Below, in pieces: positions 1 to 8,736 of a stretch of DNA of 64,000 nt. The stretch is from Mangrovimonas sp. TPBH4. GTDB taxonomy: Bacteria > Bacteroidota > Bacteroidia > Flavobacteriales > Flavobacteriaceae. The notes under the pieces are model-generated. The model saw only the letters and a list, made by a program, of their open reading frames with translations, had not been told where the DNA came from and searched no databases. Location: NCBI RefSeq assembly GCF_001280505.1, contig NZ_LBIO01000039.1, positions 62,001 through 126,000 on the forward strand, in the 5' to 3' direction. The position numbers and the translations under genes are program-made. Every line of letters begins with the position of its first letter. The stretch's first letter is position 1.

Positions 1-572
1 ATGCTATTGGTCATTTTCGAGATTTGACGCAAATCAATATCTCCCGTCAAAGACAACAACACTGTCTCCACCTCACGTTTCTCTCCATTTATAGTAATAT
101 CAGCATCTTTGGTGTATTCTGTAAGTCCGTTGATAAACATCAACAATTCCTTTACATGGTTTTCATCTTTACCTTCCTTCACATAGAACTTTACGGTTTG
201 GTCCCCATCTTTAATTCTCATTAGTTCTTGCAAACTGGAACTTTTTAGATAACTGTTCACTGTAGCATTCATATCTTTGGAAACTTCCAAATTGTCTGTA
301 GTAAATACTTTTAAACCTGTAATTCTTTTGGCCATATCCATGAATTGCTGGGCTTCTGGGTCCTCAAAATCGACATTGACAGTAGCCAACATGCTGAACA
401 TTTTTTGGTTGAGAATTATGGAAGTTACCCCATCTCTATCTTCAAATTTATCAAAAATACTTTGTCCAAATGACAACACTGGCAATAACACCAAAGCCAC
501 CATTATTACTAAACTCTTGCCCATAGTATGTGTTTGGTTTACGTATGTGCTAAAACTCGCTAATTTTTTCAT
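1..572 (-). CDS. DUF4252 family protein, C-terminus beyond the window edge
   Basis: Reading the minus strand from the ATG at 572 gives an open frame to position 1 with no stop, so the gene is cut by the edge. The protein has an N-terminal hydrophobic signal segment, then a body (IFDKFEDRDGVTSIILNQ..., later VKFYVKEGKDENHVKELL) that I recognise as DUF4252, an exported Bacteroidota family of unknown function that often sits beside ECF sigma factors. A second ATG at 524 (MGKSLVIMV...) would give a tighter signal peptide with cleavage near SFGQ, so the true start may be 524. It begins only 16 bp after the stop of the upstream membrane protein and is probably the third gene of the sigma operon. 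Function is unknown; a link to sigma signalling is inferred from context only. Confidence 0.8.
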   Translation of the reverse strand, partial: MKKLASFSTYVNQTHTMGKSLVIMVALVLLPVLSFGQSIFDKFEDRDGVTSIILNQKMFSMLATVNVDFEDPEAQQFMDMAKRITGLKVFTTDNLEVSKDMNATVNSYLKSSSLQELMRIKDGDQTVKFYVKEGKDENHVKELLMFINGLTEYTKDADITINGEKREVETVLLSLTGDIDLRQISKMTNS

Positions 573-588
573 AATCTTGTTTCTTTTT

Positions 589-1080
589 CTAATTACTTAG
601 GTTAAAAATCTTGTTTGTTGTTTCAGAAAACTCTCCTACATAGTTGATGGATTCAATCCCTTTATCCAAGTTTTCAGAGACAAGGTTCAAAGCATTCAAA
701 CTGCTGGCCCCTTTGTTAAACTTTTCAGATATAAGGCTAAGAGCTTCCTTAGTTTGGTTGTAGGCCATTAGCTCATCATGGCTAAGACTGTCCAACCCTT
801 GTTTTGTATCGGTAAGCAAATACACCGACACCATAAGAACTGCTACTGCCGCGACTGAAATCCATCTATACAATTGATATTTCTTAGGTTTTAATGGAAC
901 GTCCTTGGTAAACTGCTCTTGTTTTGTAGCGTCAAAATACTGGAACATTACCTTGTACGACTCTAAATGTGGTGGCACATCCTCTTGAGCAAAATAGGCC
1001 TTTAACTGCTCTTCTTCTCTCAAGCTGGTCTCACCATTATCGTACTTTTCCAGCAACCGCTCTATACTATTTAATACCAT
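589..1080 (-). CDS. Putative anti-sigma factor, single-pass membrane protein
   Basis: A 163-residue protein. The N-terminal ~70 residues are charged and cytoplasmic-looking (IERLLEKYDNGETSLREEEQLKAYF). One transmembrane helix follows at about 72-89 (WISVAAVAVLMVSVYLL), then a soluble tail rich in Ser, Asn and Leu. The start overlaps the end of the upstream ECF sigma gene by 14 bp, which indicates translational coupling. This order (sigma, one-TM protein) and the DxGxTSLxEExxLxxYF-type N-terminus are typical of Bacteroidota anti-sigma-like partners. No zinc-binding HxxxCxxC motif is visible, so it is not a classical ZAS anti-sigma factor. The role is inferred from position and topology. Confidence 0.75.
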   Translation of the reverse strand: MVLNSIERLLEKYDNGETSLREEEQLKAYFAQEDVPPHLESYKVMFQYFDATKQEQFTKDVPLKPKKYQLYRWISVAAVAVLMVSVYLLTDTKQGLDSLSHDELMAYNQTKEALSLISEKFNKGASSLNALNLVSENLDKGIESINYVGEFSETTNKIFNLSN

Positions 1081-1576
1081 AACTGTGCGTATGTGTTAAT
1101 TTTTCTCTTATTGTTTTCCTTGCCCTAGACAATGCCACTCTAATGGCGGTTTCGTTCATGTCTACTACTTTGGCAATCTCACTAAATTCATACCCCTCAA
1201 TATCTCTAAGCTGTATGATAATCTGTTGTTGTTCGGGCAATTCTTCCATGATTTTGGATACCCAACTCATGCTATCCCTTACCTCAACTTCCCTTTGCAA
1301 CGCCACATTGTGGTCTTGGTAATTGCTATGTACAATCTTTAGGTTTTGTGCCTGTTTGGACTTTAAGCGATCCAAGCAAAAGTTTTTGGTCATAGTCATA
1401 GAAAATGCTTCAATATTTTTATACTCCGTCATTTTCTGTTTGTTGTTCCACAGCTTGACAAAAATCTCTTGAGTGGCATCTTCGGCTTCTTCCCGAGATA
1501 CCAACAAGCGCTTTGCCAGTCTAAAAACCTTATCCTTTAAAGGCATCACAATATGTACAAAATCACTCTGTGTCAT
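1067..1576 (-). CDS. RNA polymerase sigma factor, ECF subfamily
   Basis: A 169-residue sigma-70 family protein with only regions 2 and 4, as in ECF factors. Region 2 covers about residues 10-75 and includes the core-binding motif AEDATQEIFVKLW. Region 4 covers about 113-160 (LPEQQQIIIQLRDIEGYEFSEIAKVVDMNETAIRVAL split over a helix-turn-helix). It redirects RNA polymerase to a small regulon, probably held in check by the membrane protein encoded immediately downstream. The upstream region carries a TGTAAC-N16-CGTC element in the right orientation, suggesting that it drives its own operon. The inducing signal cannot be read from the sequence. Confidence 0.93.
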   Translation of the reverse strand: MTQSDFVHIVMPLKDKVFRLAKRLLVSREEAEDATQEIFVKLWNNKQKMTEYKNIEAFSMTMTKNFCLDRLKSKQAQNLKIVHSNYQDHNVALQREVEVRDSMSWVSKIMEELPEQQQIIIQLRDIEGYEFSEIAKVVDMNETAIRVALSRARKTIREKLTHTHSYGIK

Positions 1577-1626
1577 TGTTTGGTTTGGTCAGTCGAAAAC
1601 GTTCTATTATCGCTTTCTATCCTTAC

Positions 1627-1652
1627 GACGATATACCTTATTTTTTGTTACA
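1627..1652 (-). promoter_or_regulatory. Predicted ECF-type promoter of the sigma operon
   Basis: On the minus strand TGTAAC (1647-1652) and CGTC (1627-1630) are separated by exactly 16 bases. The inferred start of transcription is near 1620, about 45 bases ahead of the sigma start codon at 1576. This resembles the -35 AAC / -10 CGT architecture of ECF promoters. Autoregulation is an inference. Confidence 0.55.
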
Positions 1653-1821
1653 GCGTAAAAACATATTTTTTATTGAATACTGTAATCTCCTGTGTTTATT
1701 GACATTCAGAAAACAAAACACGCTATAAATTATTTTTTTAATTCACCATAATGTAAGTAAATTTAGAGCTTATTAACCTACTTTGAAGCTTATTTGATAA
1801 GCGACATCAAAAAAATAACCT

Positions 1822-3261
1822 ATGAAGTTTTTAAAATTGAGCCTTTTGGCATTGGTCCTTTTTGCAGCCACAAGCTGTTTTGACGATATGGATGACACTA
1901 TTAGTTCTTCTACAACTAATGTCAAAGATTTCGTTTGGAAAGGCATGAACTTTTGGTATCTCTATAAAAGTGAAATCCCTGATCTTGCAGACAACCGCTT
2001 TTCTTCCAATGAAGAATACAGTAATTATCTCAACAGTTTTTTGACTCCCGAAGAACTGTTTGAAAGTCTAATCTACCAGCGTGAGACAGTAGACCGCTTT
2101 AGTGCCATTGTAGACGATTATATTGCTTTGGAACAAAGTTTTGATGGCACTTCCTATAGCAACGGGCTTAAGTATACGCTTTATGAATTCCCAGAAAATT
2201 CTTCAAATGTCATTGGAATCATTAAAATGGTTTTGAATGACAGTGAAGCTTCAGCTGCGGGTGTACAGAGAGGGCAAATCTTTAATTCGGTTGACGGTAC
2301 GGTTTTGAATATAGATAATTACGGTCAACTTTTAAACCAACAAAGTTACACTTTGGGCTTTGTAGACTATAATGATAATGGCACTCCAGAAAATGAGGAT
2401 GACTTTGTAGAATCTAATGGCCAGACCACAAGCTTAACCAAAGTGGTCTATAATGAAAACCCTGTTTATATTTCCAGTATTTTGGAAGTGAATGGAGAAA
2501 ATGTGGGCTACTTAATGTACAATCGATTTAATAATAATTACGATAGCCACCTGAACAATGCTTTTGCCGAATTTCAAGCCAGCAATGTGCAACACGTAAT
2601 TATGGATTTCCGTTACAACCCAGGTGGTTCTGTAAATACAGCTTCGCTTTTGGGAAGTATGGTGACAGGGCAGTTTACAGGCGAAAACTTCTCCAAACTT
2701 ATTTACAACAGCGACCTTCAATCTCAAAATTCTACTTACGAATTTAAAGATAGCTTTAATGGTATTGGCATTAACCATCTTAACTTGAGCAAAGTATACA
2801 TAATCACTTCTGCTCGTACAGCTTCGGCAAGTGAGTTGGTCATTAATAGTTTAAACCCTTATATAGATGTTGTTGTGGTGGGAGATGAAACTGTTGGAAA
2901 AAGTCAAGCCTCTATTACAGTGTACGATTCACCAAACTTTACAGCTCAAAATAGAAACCCTACACATACTTATGCTTTACAGCCTTTGGTAGCGCAATCT
3001 ATCAATTCACTCGATGAAGCAGTGCCTTCCAGCGGATTGGTTCCTGAAATTGAAGTTATTGAAAGTGCTCTAAACTTGGGGGTTTTAGGAGACGTAAACG
3101 AACCGCTTTTGGCGGCTGCTTTGGCGGACATTCAAGGGAGCTCAGGAAGATTTGCACCTTCGATTGAAAAGCCTTTCTTAAAACCAATCGATTCTGACTT
3201 AGACAAGAATCCTTTTGAAGACTTTATGTATTTGGATGACGATCACTCTCCTTTTAAATAA
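1822..3261 (+). CDS. S41 family C-terminal processing peptidase, lipoprotein
   Basis: A 479-residue serine protease of the tail-specific (CtpA/Prc) family. It has a lipoprotein signal with lipobox Cys19 followed by FDDMDD, an acidic run resembling the Bacteroidota lipoprotein export signal, so surface display is likely. A PDZ-like region lies around residues 130-210 (SEASAAGVQRGQIFNSVDG), and the catalytic domain around 220-410 includes the substrate-binding strand PGGSV. The expected dyad is Ser335 in TASASE and Lys360 in VGKSQ, 25 residues apart as in E. coli Prc. It is transcribed alone and ends in a strong bidirectional terminator. The substrate is unknown. Confidence 0.92.
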   Translation: MKFLKLSLLALVLFAATSCFDDMDDTISSSTTNVKDFVWKGMNFWYLYKSEIPDLADNRFSSNEEYSNYLNSFLTPEELFESLIYQRETVDRFSAIVDDYIALEQSFDGTSYSNGLKYTLYEFPENSSNVIGIIKMVLNDSEASAAGVQRGQIFNSVDGTVLNIDNYGQLLNQQSYTLGFVDYNDNGTPENEDDFVESNGQTTSLTKVVYNENPVYISSILEVNGENVGYLMYNRFNNNYDSHLNNAFAEFQASNVQHVIMDFRYNPGGSVNTASLLGSMVTGQFTGENFSKLIYNSDLQSQNSTYEFKDSFNGIGINHLNLSKVYIITSARTASASELVINSLNPYIDVVVVGDETVGKSQASITVYDSPNFTAQNRNPTHTYALQPLVAQSINSLDEAVPSSGLVPEIEVIESALNLGVLGDVNEPLLAAALADIQGSSGRFAPSIEKPFLKPIDSDLDKNPFEDFMYLDDDHSPFK

Positions 3262-3265
3262 AAAA

Positions 3266-3292
3266 ATGGCCGCTAAATAGCGGCCATTTTTT
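3266..3292 (+). terminator. Bidirectional intrinsic terminator
   Basis: A perfect 10-bp stem (ATGGCCGCTA at 3266-3275, TAGCGGCCAT at 3278-3287) is flanked by A and T runs on both sides. It lies between the convergent S41 protease and BtuG-like genes and can serve both. Confidence 0.9.
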
Positions 3293-3308
3293 ATACAATA
3301 TTATCTTT

Positions 3309-4388
3309 TTAGTTGAAGTAAACCTTAGAAGCCGCAAGACCAACTTCGATGGTATTGGTTAAGTTCCCTGTGGCCAGGTCATAAATTAACAAATCACTCA
3401 AAGAAGCATAGTCTTTAGCATCCGTTATATAGGCCATTCCGTCTTTCACATTAAATCCGTAGGGTGACATTGCGGTTATATCTACAATTGCGGTTGTAGG
3501 TAACGCAGTATCATTTTCCGACATTTCAAAAATTTGTCCTCCCATTTGGAAGTAAATAGTTCCATTGGCATAGCTCATCAAGTTTGGACTGCTACCTTCT
3601 TCAAAAGGAATCTCAGAAACTACTGAATTATCCGAAGGGTTAATTCTAGTGATAGCGCCTTGAGTATACCCTACTACCGCCCAGTTCTCATCATAAATTG
3701 TAGCACCTTCAGATAGCACAATTAAATCTCCTGAATCACTCATCAAGATTTCATCTGGGGTATCATAAACTTCAATAGTTTCCACCGAATTATCAGCAGT
3801 ATCTATTACAGACACCATATTATTTATGGAATATCCACCCTTATGAGTCACAAACAATTTATCTCCAACAGCAATGATTTGTTCAGGACCTTCCCCAACA
3901 GGAATTGTTGTTTCCACGGCATTGGTAGCTAAATCAATAACCGCCACAAAATCGTCATCACTACTAAATCCGTCTCCCCAATTGGTCACATATGCTTTGC
4001 CACTGGAAAAAGCAACAAAACGAGGTAATACCAACCCAGAAGTGATGGTCACTTCTTTTTCAAAAGTATACCTATCCACCACATTAATTGTATTGTTGTC
4101 TGTTACAATATACCCTTTACCGTCGTGGAAACCCATTGATTGTACATAAATGCCTAATTCTTCCGAATTGACACCATAAAAAATGCTGTTTTCTGAATAA
4201 CTGTAATCGTTGGCCACAAAGGAAACCGATCCAGAAAGACTTCCTCCTTCGGCCAATACCAAGATCCCATTTTCATATTGTCCTTCTTCAATAGGAAGTG
4301 TAACGGAGTCATCATTATCACTGCTACATGAGGTTAAAAATAGCCCTACAGATAAAGAAAGAGCTAAAAACTGAAATATATTTTTCAT
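3309..4388 (-). CDS. BtuG-like beta-propeller surface lipoprotein (B12 capture)
   Basis: A 359-residue protein with lipobox Cys21 followed by SSDNDD, an acidic stretch matching the type of export signal that places lipoproteins on the cell surface. The rest consists of YVTN/YncE-type blade repeats (for example VAVIDLATNAVETTIPVGEGPEQI and VSVIDTADNSVETIEV), a seven-bladed-propeller signature. It follows the BtuB-like receptor by only 3 bp, in an operon behind a cobalamin riboswitch. In Bacteroides, BtuG is a propeller lipoprotein that binds B12 very tightly and caps BtuB; the same order and architecture here suggest the same job. Automatic annotation would probably call it a DUF5074 or YncE-like protein. 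The B12-binding role is inferred from context. Confidence 0.8.
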   Translation of the reverse strand: MKNIFQFLALSLSVGLFLTSCSSDNDDSVTLPIEEGQYENGILVLAEGGSLSGSVSFVANDYSYSENSIFYGVNSEELGIYVQSMGFHDGKGYIVTDNNTINVVDRYTFEKEVTITSGLVLPRFVAFSSGKAYVTNWGDGFSSDDDFVAVIDLATNAVETTIPVGEGPEQIIAVGDKLFVTHKGGYSINNMVSVIDTADNSVETIEVYDTPDEILMSDSGDLIVLSEGATIYDENWAVVGYTQGAITRINPSDNSVVSEIPFEEGSSPNLMSYANGTIYFQMGGQIFEMSENDTALPTTAIVDITAMSPYGFNVKDGMAYITDAKDYASLSDLLIYDLATGNLTNTIEVGLAASKVYFN

Positions 4389-4391
4389 GTT

Positions 4392-6227
4392 TTAAAAATT
4401 AAAGTTTATGTAAAAGTTATAGTTGATACCAGGCATGTAGCGATTGGCCACACTTTGGTAATTTTTGTTCATTATGTTTTTAACTTGTATTCCAACAACC
4501 CAGGATTGGGAGTTTCCAAATCCGTATTCCACCCCTGCATTATGTAACCAATAACTATCCACAACATACCTAGGATTGTTGTCAGAAAGTATAAACACCT
4601 CACCCGTAAATACAGATTGCCAGTAAGCACTTAGTGCTTTATATTGATAGCCTACACCTCCAAATGCTTTATGGTATGGCACATAAGTCAACTGTTTTTT
4701 GGTTTCCTGATCTTCAGATTTTGTATAGGAATAATTAGCATTGAATGAAAATTCATGATCCCTAATAACCCTTTGGTATTCCAATCTAGTCTCCAATCCA
4801 TAAGCCTCTACATGGTCTGTATTGATAGGTTTCCAATTGGAACCATTAGGTAACCATCTGATCATATCGGTTATGTCATTATAAAATCCAATGACTGAAA
4901 ACGAACCATTTTTAAAGGAGATATTGTTCCCTATTTCGAATTGATAAGAGGTTTCAGGATCCAAATTAGGGTTGGCACTTCCTGCCCAATACAAATCGTT
5001 ATAAGTAGGGATTCTATAATTTTTGGAAGCGTTCATATTAACTGTGTATACTTTGTTGAATTCGTATTGAAGTCCTAGGCTGAATAACAAAGGACTGTCG
5101 TAATTTTGAGTGATTTCCTTCCTTAAAGTAGCTTCATAAAAGAACCTTTTAATGGCCTGCTTCCACAATAAACTTCCGCCTGTAATGGTGCGCTCATTTT
5201 CGTGAATGCTGGAACCTTCTCCATTGGTTTGAGTAACGTCCAACACTCCTTGGAGATACGTTTCCTTGGCAATTTTATATCCCAACTGGTACTTCCCGAT
5301 AAGGGATTTTGCTTCACCAAAAGTATAAGCATCCGAAGCTATATTACCAAAGTACTTAAACCGTTCTGTGATATAGGCCAACTTGACATTAGACCTAAAA
5401 CCTCCAAAGAACACATCCCATTCCAACATATTTCGAGTATTGAAATCTTTATATTTCGTTGGGGTTTCTGTGGGACTCTGCAAAGAAAAATGTCTATCTC
5501 CATCAAACACATAACTATAAAACTTCAAAAAGCTTTTGTAACTCAATTTATAGCCTATGGTTGCAGAAAAACTGGTGTTGTAAAACTCTCCATTCAAGTT
5601 AGACTTTTCACTATCCACAAAGTCATAATCATTTTCAGAACTTGTTCTACTCAATGAGGCATTTACACTCATTCGGTCGTTGGAATACCCTGATTGATAA
5701 GCCCAATCCAAGGTTTCAAAGCTTCCATAACGAGCAAACAATCTATTGCTAAATCCTTCATTGAAATGCAGCACGTTGTTCAAGTGAATAGAACCTCCTA
5801 TGGCACCACTCCCGTAAAGCACACTTCCTCCCCCACTTCGCACATCAATCTCATCAAAATTTCTAATATTGATGGTATTAAAATCCGTCTGCCCGTTAAA
5901 CTGCGAATTGATATTGATGCCATTCCAAACTACTGCCGTTTGCTGCGCCGTAGTTCCCCTAAATGCCGCCGAAGACACCATTCCCAGCCCATTTTCCTTG
6001 AAGTAAATGGAACTATTGAAATTTAAAACATCGGTTAAAGACGAAGCGCTTCGCACCAAAACACTGTCCTTAAGAGTAGACACCGATTGTGTATTGGAAA
6101 ATGTTTTCAAATACGTATCGGTCTTTACAACTATTTCATCCAATTGTTGCAAAGAGTCCAATGACGTTTGTGTTTGGCCCGTGTAAACTGCCAGGAGAAC
6201 CGCGATGTATGTAAAAACCTGTTTCAT
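4392..6227 (-). CDS. btuB: TonB-dependent outer-membrane receptor, BtuB-like cobalamin transporter
   Basis: A 611-residue outer-membrane receptor. A signal peptide (cleavage near TGQT) is followed by a TonB-box-like DEIVVKT. The plug domain (about residues 45-150) carries SVSTLKDSVLVRSASSLTDVL and a GGGSVLYGSGAIGGSIHL motif, and a beta-barrel ends in Phe (NFYINFNF). It takes a scarce ligand across the outer membrane using TonB energy. The ligand is assigned as cobalamin because a cobalamin riboswitch sits in its 5' leader on the same strand, a BtuG-like lipoprotein follows immediately, and a BtuFCD-type importer is divergent. The size is close to E. coli BtuB (614 residues). Expression should fall when B12 is plentiful. 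Confidence 0.93.
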   Translation of the reverse strand: MKQVFTYIAVLLAVYTGQTQTSLDSLQQLDEIVVKTDTYLKTFSNTQSVSTLKDSVLVRSASSLTDVLNFNSSIYFKENGLGMVSSAAFRGTTAQQTAVVWNGININSQFNGQTDFNTINIRNFDEIDVRSGGGSVLYGSGAIGGSIHLNNVLHFNEGFSNRLFARYGSFETLDWAYQSGYSNDRMSVNASLSRTSSENDYDFVDSEKSNLNGEFYNTSFSATIGYKLSYKSFLKFYSYVFDGDRHFSLQSPTETPTKYKDFNTRNMLEWDVFFGGFRSNVKLAYITERFKYFGNIASDAYTFGEAKSLIGKYQLGYKIAKETYLQGVLDVTQTNGEGSSIHENERTITGGSLLWKQAIKRFFYEATLRKEITQNYDSPLLFSLGLQYEFNKVYTVNMNASKNYRIPTYNDLYWAGSANPNLDPETSYQFEIGNNISFKNGSFSVIGFYNDITDMIRWLPNGSNWKPINTDHVEAYGLETRLEYQRVIRDHEFSFNANYSYTKSEDQETKKQLTYVPYHKAFGGVGYQYKALSAYWQSVFTGEVFILSDNNPRYVVDSYWLHNAGVEYGFGNSQSWVVGIQVKNIMNKNYQSVANRYMPGINYNFYINFNF

Positions 6228-6271
6228 AGTGTTAAAACTTTTTTTCCCGAAAAGTTTTATATCTAGTTATG

Positions 6272-6475
6272 AAATTGGCAGGTCTCCTGACTCGCATTTT
6301 ACTGTTTTACCTTCCCAGTTTTCACCAGTGGTTATGAAGTGAACAGTAACTCTTTTTCAAAAGAGATGCCCAATAAAAGTTGGACACTATGCTTACAGTT
6401 GCGGGAACAGCTCTGGACTTACACCAGATTCCCTTTTAATCCGTACAATTAAGTTTAAACGGAACCAAAATTCTC
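6272..6475 (-). promoter_or_regulatory. Cobalamin riboswitch
   Basis: On the minus strand the ~200-nt leader of the BtuB-like gene shows the conserved blocks of the AdoCbl riboswitch in order. GGAATCTGGTGTAAGTCC and GCTGTTCCCGCAACTGTAA lie near 6440-6395. CCACTGG and GGGAAGG follow near 6330-6310. The B12 box AGTCAGGAGACCTGCC lies at 6277-6292. Together with its flanks it fills the whole 311-bp gap 6228-6538. It controls only the leftward receptor/propeller operon; the divergent ABC genes lie outside it. Confidence 0.97.
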
Positions 6476-6526
6476 TGCAAAAGTAAACAATTCCCCGAAT
6501 GTTTTACTATAAAGCACAAATAATCC

Positions 6527-6534
6527 TATTTTTG
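6527..6534 (+). promoter_or_regulatory. Possible -7 promoter element of the BtuFCD-like operon
   Basis: TATTTTTG matches the Bacteroidota TAnnTTTG box, but it ends only 4 bases before the GTG start at 6539. The mRNA would then be leaderless or nearly so. No TTG is seen at the usual -33 spacing, so support is modest. Confidence 0.35.
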
Positions 6535-6538
6535 ACAT

Positions 6539-7699
6539 GTGAAAAAATTGAAGCTTGTGAGACCTCTGTTTCTGTTACTATTTTGTTTGGGCCTGTTTGG
6601 CTGTAAACAAGACAAACAAACCATTCCCAAACAAAAAATGGATGGAAGCCGCTCGCAATTCAAATATGCCAAAGGGTTTTCAATTGTTCACAACGAAAAC
6701 TTCAAGGTACTCACTATTACAGATCCCTGGCCTAATGCCAGCAAGCAATACAGATATGCCTTAGTGCATAGAAACCTATTGCCTAGTATCACCTTTGATG
6801 CTAATTTGTTCGATGCCATTATCCCGATTCCTATAGAACGTATGGTAGTGACTTCTACGACTCATATTCCTGCTTTGGAATTATTGGAAGAGGAAACTTC
6901 TCTTATTGGGTTTCCAGGTACGGAATATATTTCTTCCCCTAAAACTCGAAAACTTATTGATGAAGGCAACATTAGGGAACTTGGAAAAAACGAAAACTTG
7001 AACACCGAAATTTTATTGGAACTACAGCCAGATGTGGTAATTGGTTTTGGCATTGATGGAAACAACAAAACCTTTGAAACCATTAAAAAAGCGGGTATTC
7101 CTGTTATTTACAATGGCGATTGGGTTGAAAGTTCTCCTTTGGCCAAAGCCGAATGGATCAAGTTTTTTGGAGTGCTCTACAATAAAACAAAAGCAGCCGA
7201 CTCTATCTTCAATCAAATAGAATCAGACTACTTGAAGGCGAAAGAACTTGCTGCCAACGTTAAGGAACAACCTAGCGTTTTAAGCGGTGCCATGTATAAG
7301 GATGTTTGGTATTTACCCAGCGGAACGAGTCCAGAAGCCCAATTGCTGAATGATGCCAATGTTAATTACTTATGGAAGGACACTCAAACAAGTGGTAGCC
7401 TAGCCCTAAGTTTTGAATCGGTATTTTCAAAAGGAAAATCAGCCGATATTTGGTTGAGCCCTTCCTATTACAACTCCATGGAAGCTTTGCGGGAAGCAAA
7501 TCCGCACTACACCGAATTTGATGCGTATATCAACAAAAAAGTATACTCCTTTGTCAACACGATGGGACCAACTGGAGGTGTTACCTACTATGAATTAGGC
7601 ACGGCAAGACCCGACCTTGTTTTAAAAGATCTTGTAAAAATTTGCCACCCAGAGTTGCTAGAAGACTATCAACCTCATTTTTTTAAACCTCTTGAATAG
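6539..7699 (+). CDS. btuF: ABC transporter substrate-binding lipoprotein, BtuF-like
   Basis: A 386-residue protein starting at GTG, which gives a clean lipoprotein signal (lipobox ending LFGC, Cys22). No acidic run follows the Cys, so it should stay on the periplasmic side. The mature part has the two-lobe periplasmic binding fold of the BtuF/FecB type: N-lobe (about 95-200: IERMVVTSTTHIPALELL, LLELQPDVVIGFG), connecting helix, C-lobe (about 235-370). The permease gene overlaps its end by 8 bp and the ATPase follows, so it is the binding component of the importer. B12 is the likely ligand from the adjacent riboswitch-controlled receptor; an iron-siderophore ligand cannot be excluded by sequence alone. 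Confidence 0.85.
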   Translation: MKKLKLVRPLFLLLFCLGLFGCKQDKQTIPKQKMDGSRSQFKYAKGFSIVHNENFKVLTITDPWPNASKQYRYALVHRNLLPSITFDANLFDAIIPIPIERMVVTSTTHIPALELLEEETSLIGFPGTEYISSPKTRKLIDEGNIRELGKNENLNTEILLELQPDVVIGFGIDGNNKTFETIKKAGIPVIYNGDWVESSPLAKAEWIKFFGVLYNKTKAADSIFNQIESDYLKAKELAANVKEQPSVLSGAMYKDVWYLPSGTSPEAQLLNDANVNYLWKDTQTSGSLALSFESVFSKGKSADIWLSPSYYNSMEALREANPHYTEFDAYINKKVYSFVNTMGPTGGVTYYELGTARPDLVLKDLVKICHPELLEDYQPHFFKPLE

Positions 7700-8723
7700 C
7701 ACTTCTAGTTCATATAAACTTCCGTTTACAATTTTGGTTCTGTTATTAGCCATATGTTTTGTAGTAAACATTACTTTGGGATCGGTTTCAATTCCGTTAA
7801 AGGAGATTTTCAACAGTCTTTTTGGAAACATCGATAACCAATCTTGGCAATACATTATCCTCAATTTTAGATTACCCAAAGCCATCACAGCTATTTTAGT
7901 AGGATCTGGTTTGGGTATCTCAGGCTTGTTGATGCAAACCCTGTTTAGAAACCCTTTGGCAGGTCCATTCGTACTGGGAATTAGTTCTGGAGCAAGCTTG
8001 GGAGTTGCCCTTGTTATATTGGGAGCTGGGACTTTCGGAGGCTTTCTCTCTGCGTTTTTAATTTCTAAATGGAGTATTGTTATTGCTGCAAGTTTAGGAA
8101 GTTTATTGGTGCTTCTAGCGGTATTGGCCATGTCCGTAAAAGTACGGGATACCATGGCTATTTTAATTATAGGGTTGATGTTTGGGAGCATTACCGCTGC
8201 AGTTGTAAGCGTGCTTTCCTATTTTAGCTCTGCAGAAAAATTACAACAGTATATCTTTTGGGGATTCGGTAGTTTAGGAAATCTTTCATGGAACGAATTA
8301 TTCGTGTTTTTCAGTATTTATGCTTTGGGGCTACTATTAAGTGTTACCTCTATAAAAGCTTTAAACACGCTGTTATTGGGTGAAAACTATGCCAAAAGCT
8401 TAGGACTAAACATCAAACAAAGTAGATTGGTCATTATTTTTGCCACAAGTCTTTTAGCGGGGACCATCACCGCTTTTGCGGGTCCTATCGCTTTTATAGG
8501 ACTGGCAATTCCACATATGGTACGTCAAGTTTTCAATACTTCAAACCATAAAATATTATTGCCTGCTGTATTTTTGCTGGGAGCTATCATCATGCTTATC
8601 TGCGATAGTATTGCACAATTGCCGCATAGTGATTTTACCCTTCCAATTAATGCCATCACTTCTTTAATTGGGGCGCCTGTGGTAATTTGGCTCTTGGTGA
8701 GAAAACGAAAAATGATGTTCTAA
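7692..8723 (+). CDS. btuC: FecCD/BtuC-family ABC transporter permease
   Basis: A 343-residue polytopic membrane protein with about nine to ten hydrophobic segments. It has the family hallmarks LRLPKAITAILVGSGLGISGLLMQ near residue 55 (split over a membrane helix) and GPIAFIGLAIPHMVR near 260, the region contacting the ATPase. It begins at TTG inside the end of the binding-protein gene (8-bp overlap), because no in-frame ATG precedes the first membrane helix. It forms the inner-membrane channel of the B12 importer. Translational coupling to the upstream gene is likely. Confidence 0.9.
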   Translation: MNSTSSSYKLPFTILVLLLAICFVVNITLGSVSIPLKEIFNSLFGNIDNQSWQYIILNFRLPKAITAILVGSGLGISGLLMQTLFRNPLAGPFVLGISSGASLGVALVILGAGTFGGFLSAFLISKWSIVIAASLGSLLVLLAVLAMSVKVRDTMAILIIGLMFGSITAAVVSVLSYFSSAEKLQQYIFWGFGSLGNLSWNELFVFFSIYALGLLLSVTSIKALNTLLLGENYAKSLGLNIKQSRLVIIFATSLLAGTITAFAGPIAFIGLAIPHMVRQVFNTSNHKILLPAVFLLGAIIMLICDSIAQLPHSDFTLPINAITSLIGAPVVIWLLVRKRKMMF

Positions 8724-8736
8724 TTTAATACAATAA

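Noticed and set aside
277-600. 107-codon plus-strand frame at the left edge
   Set aside because: Antisense to the DUF4252 gene, whose minus-strand translation matches a known family.
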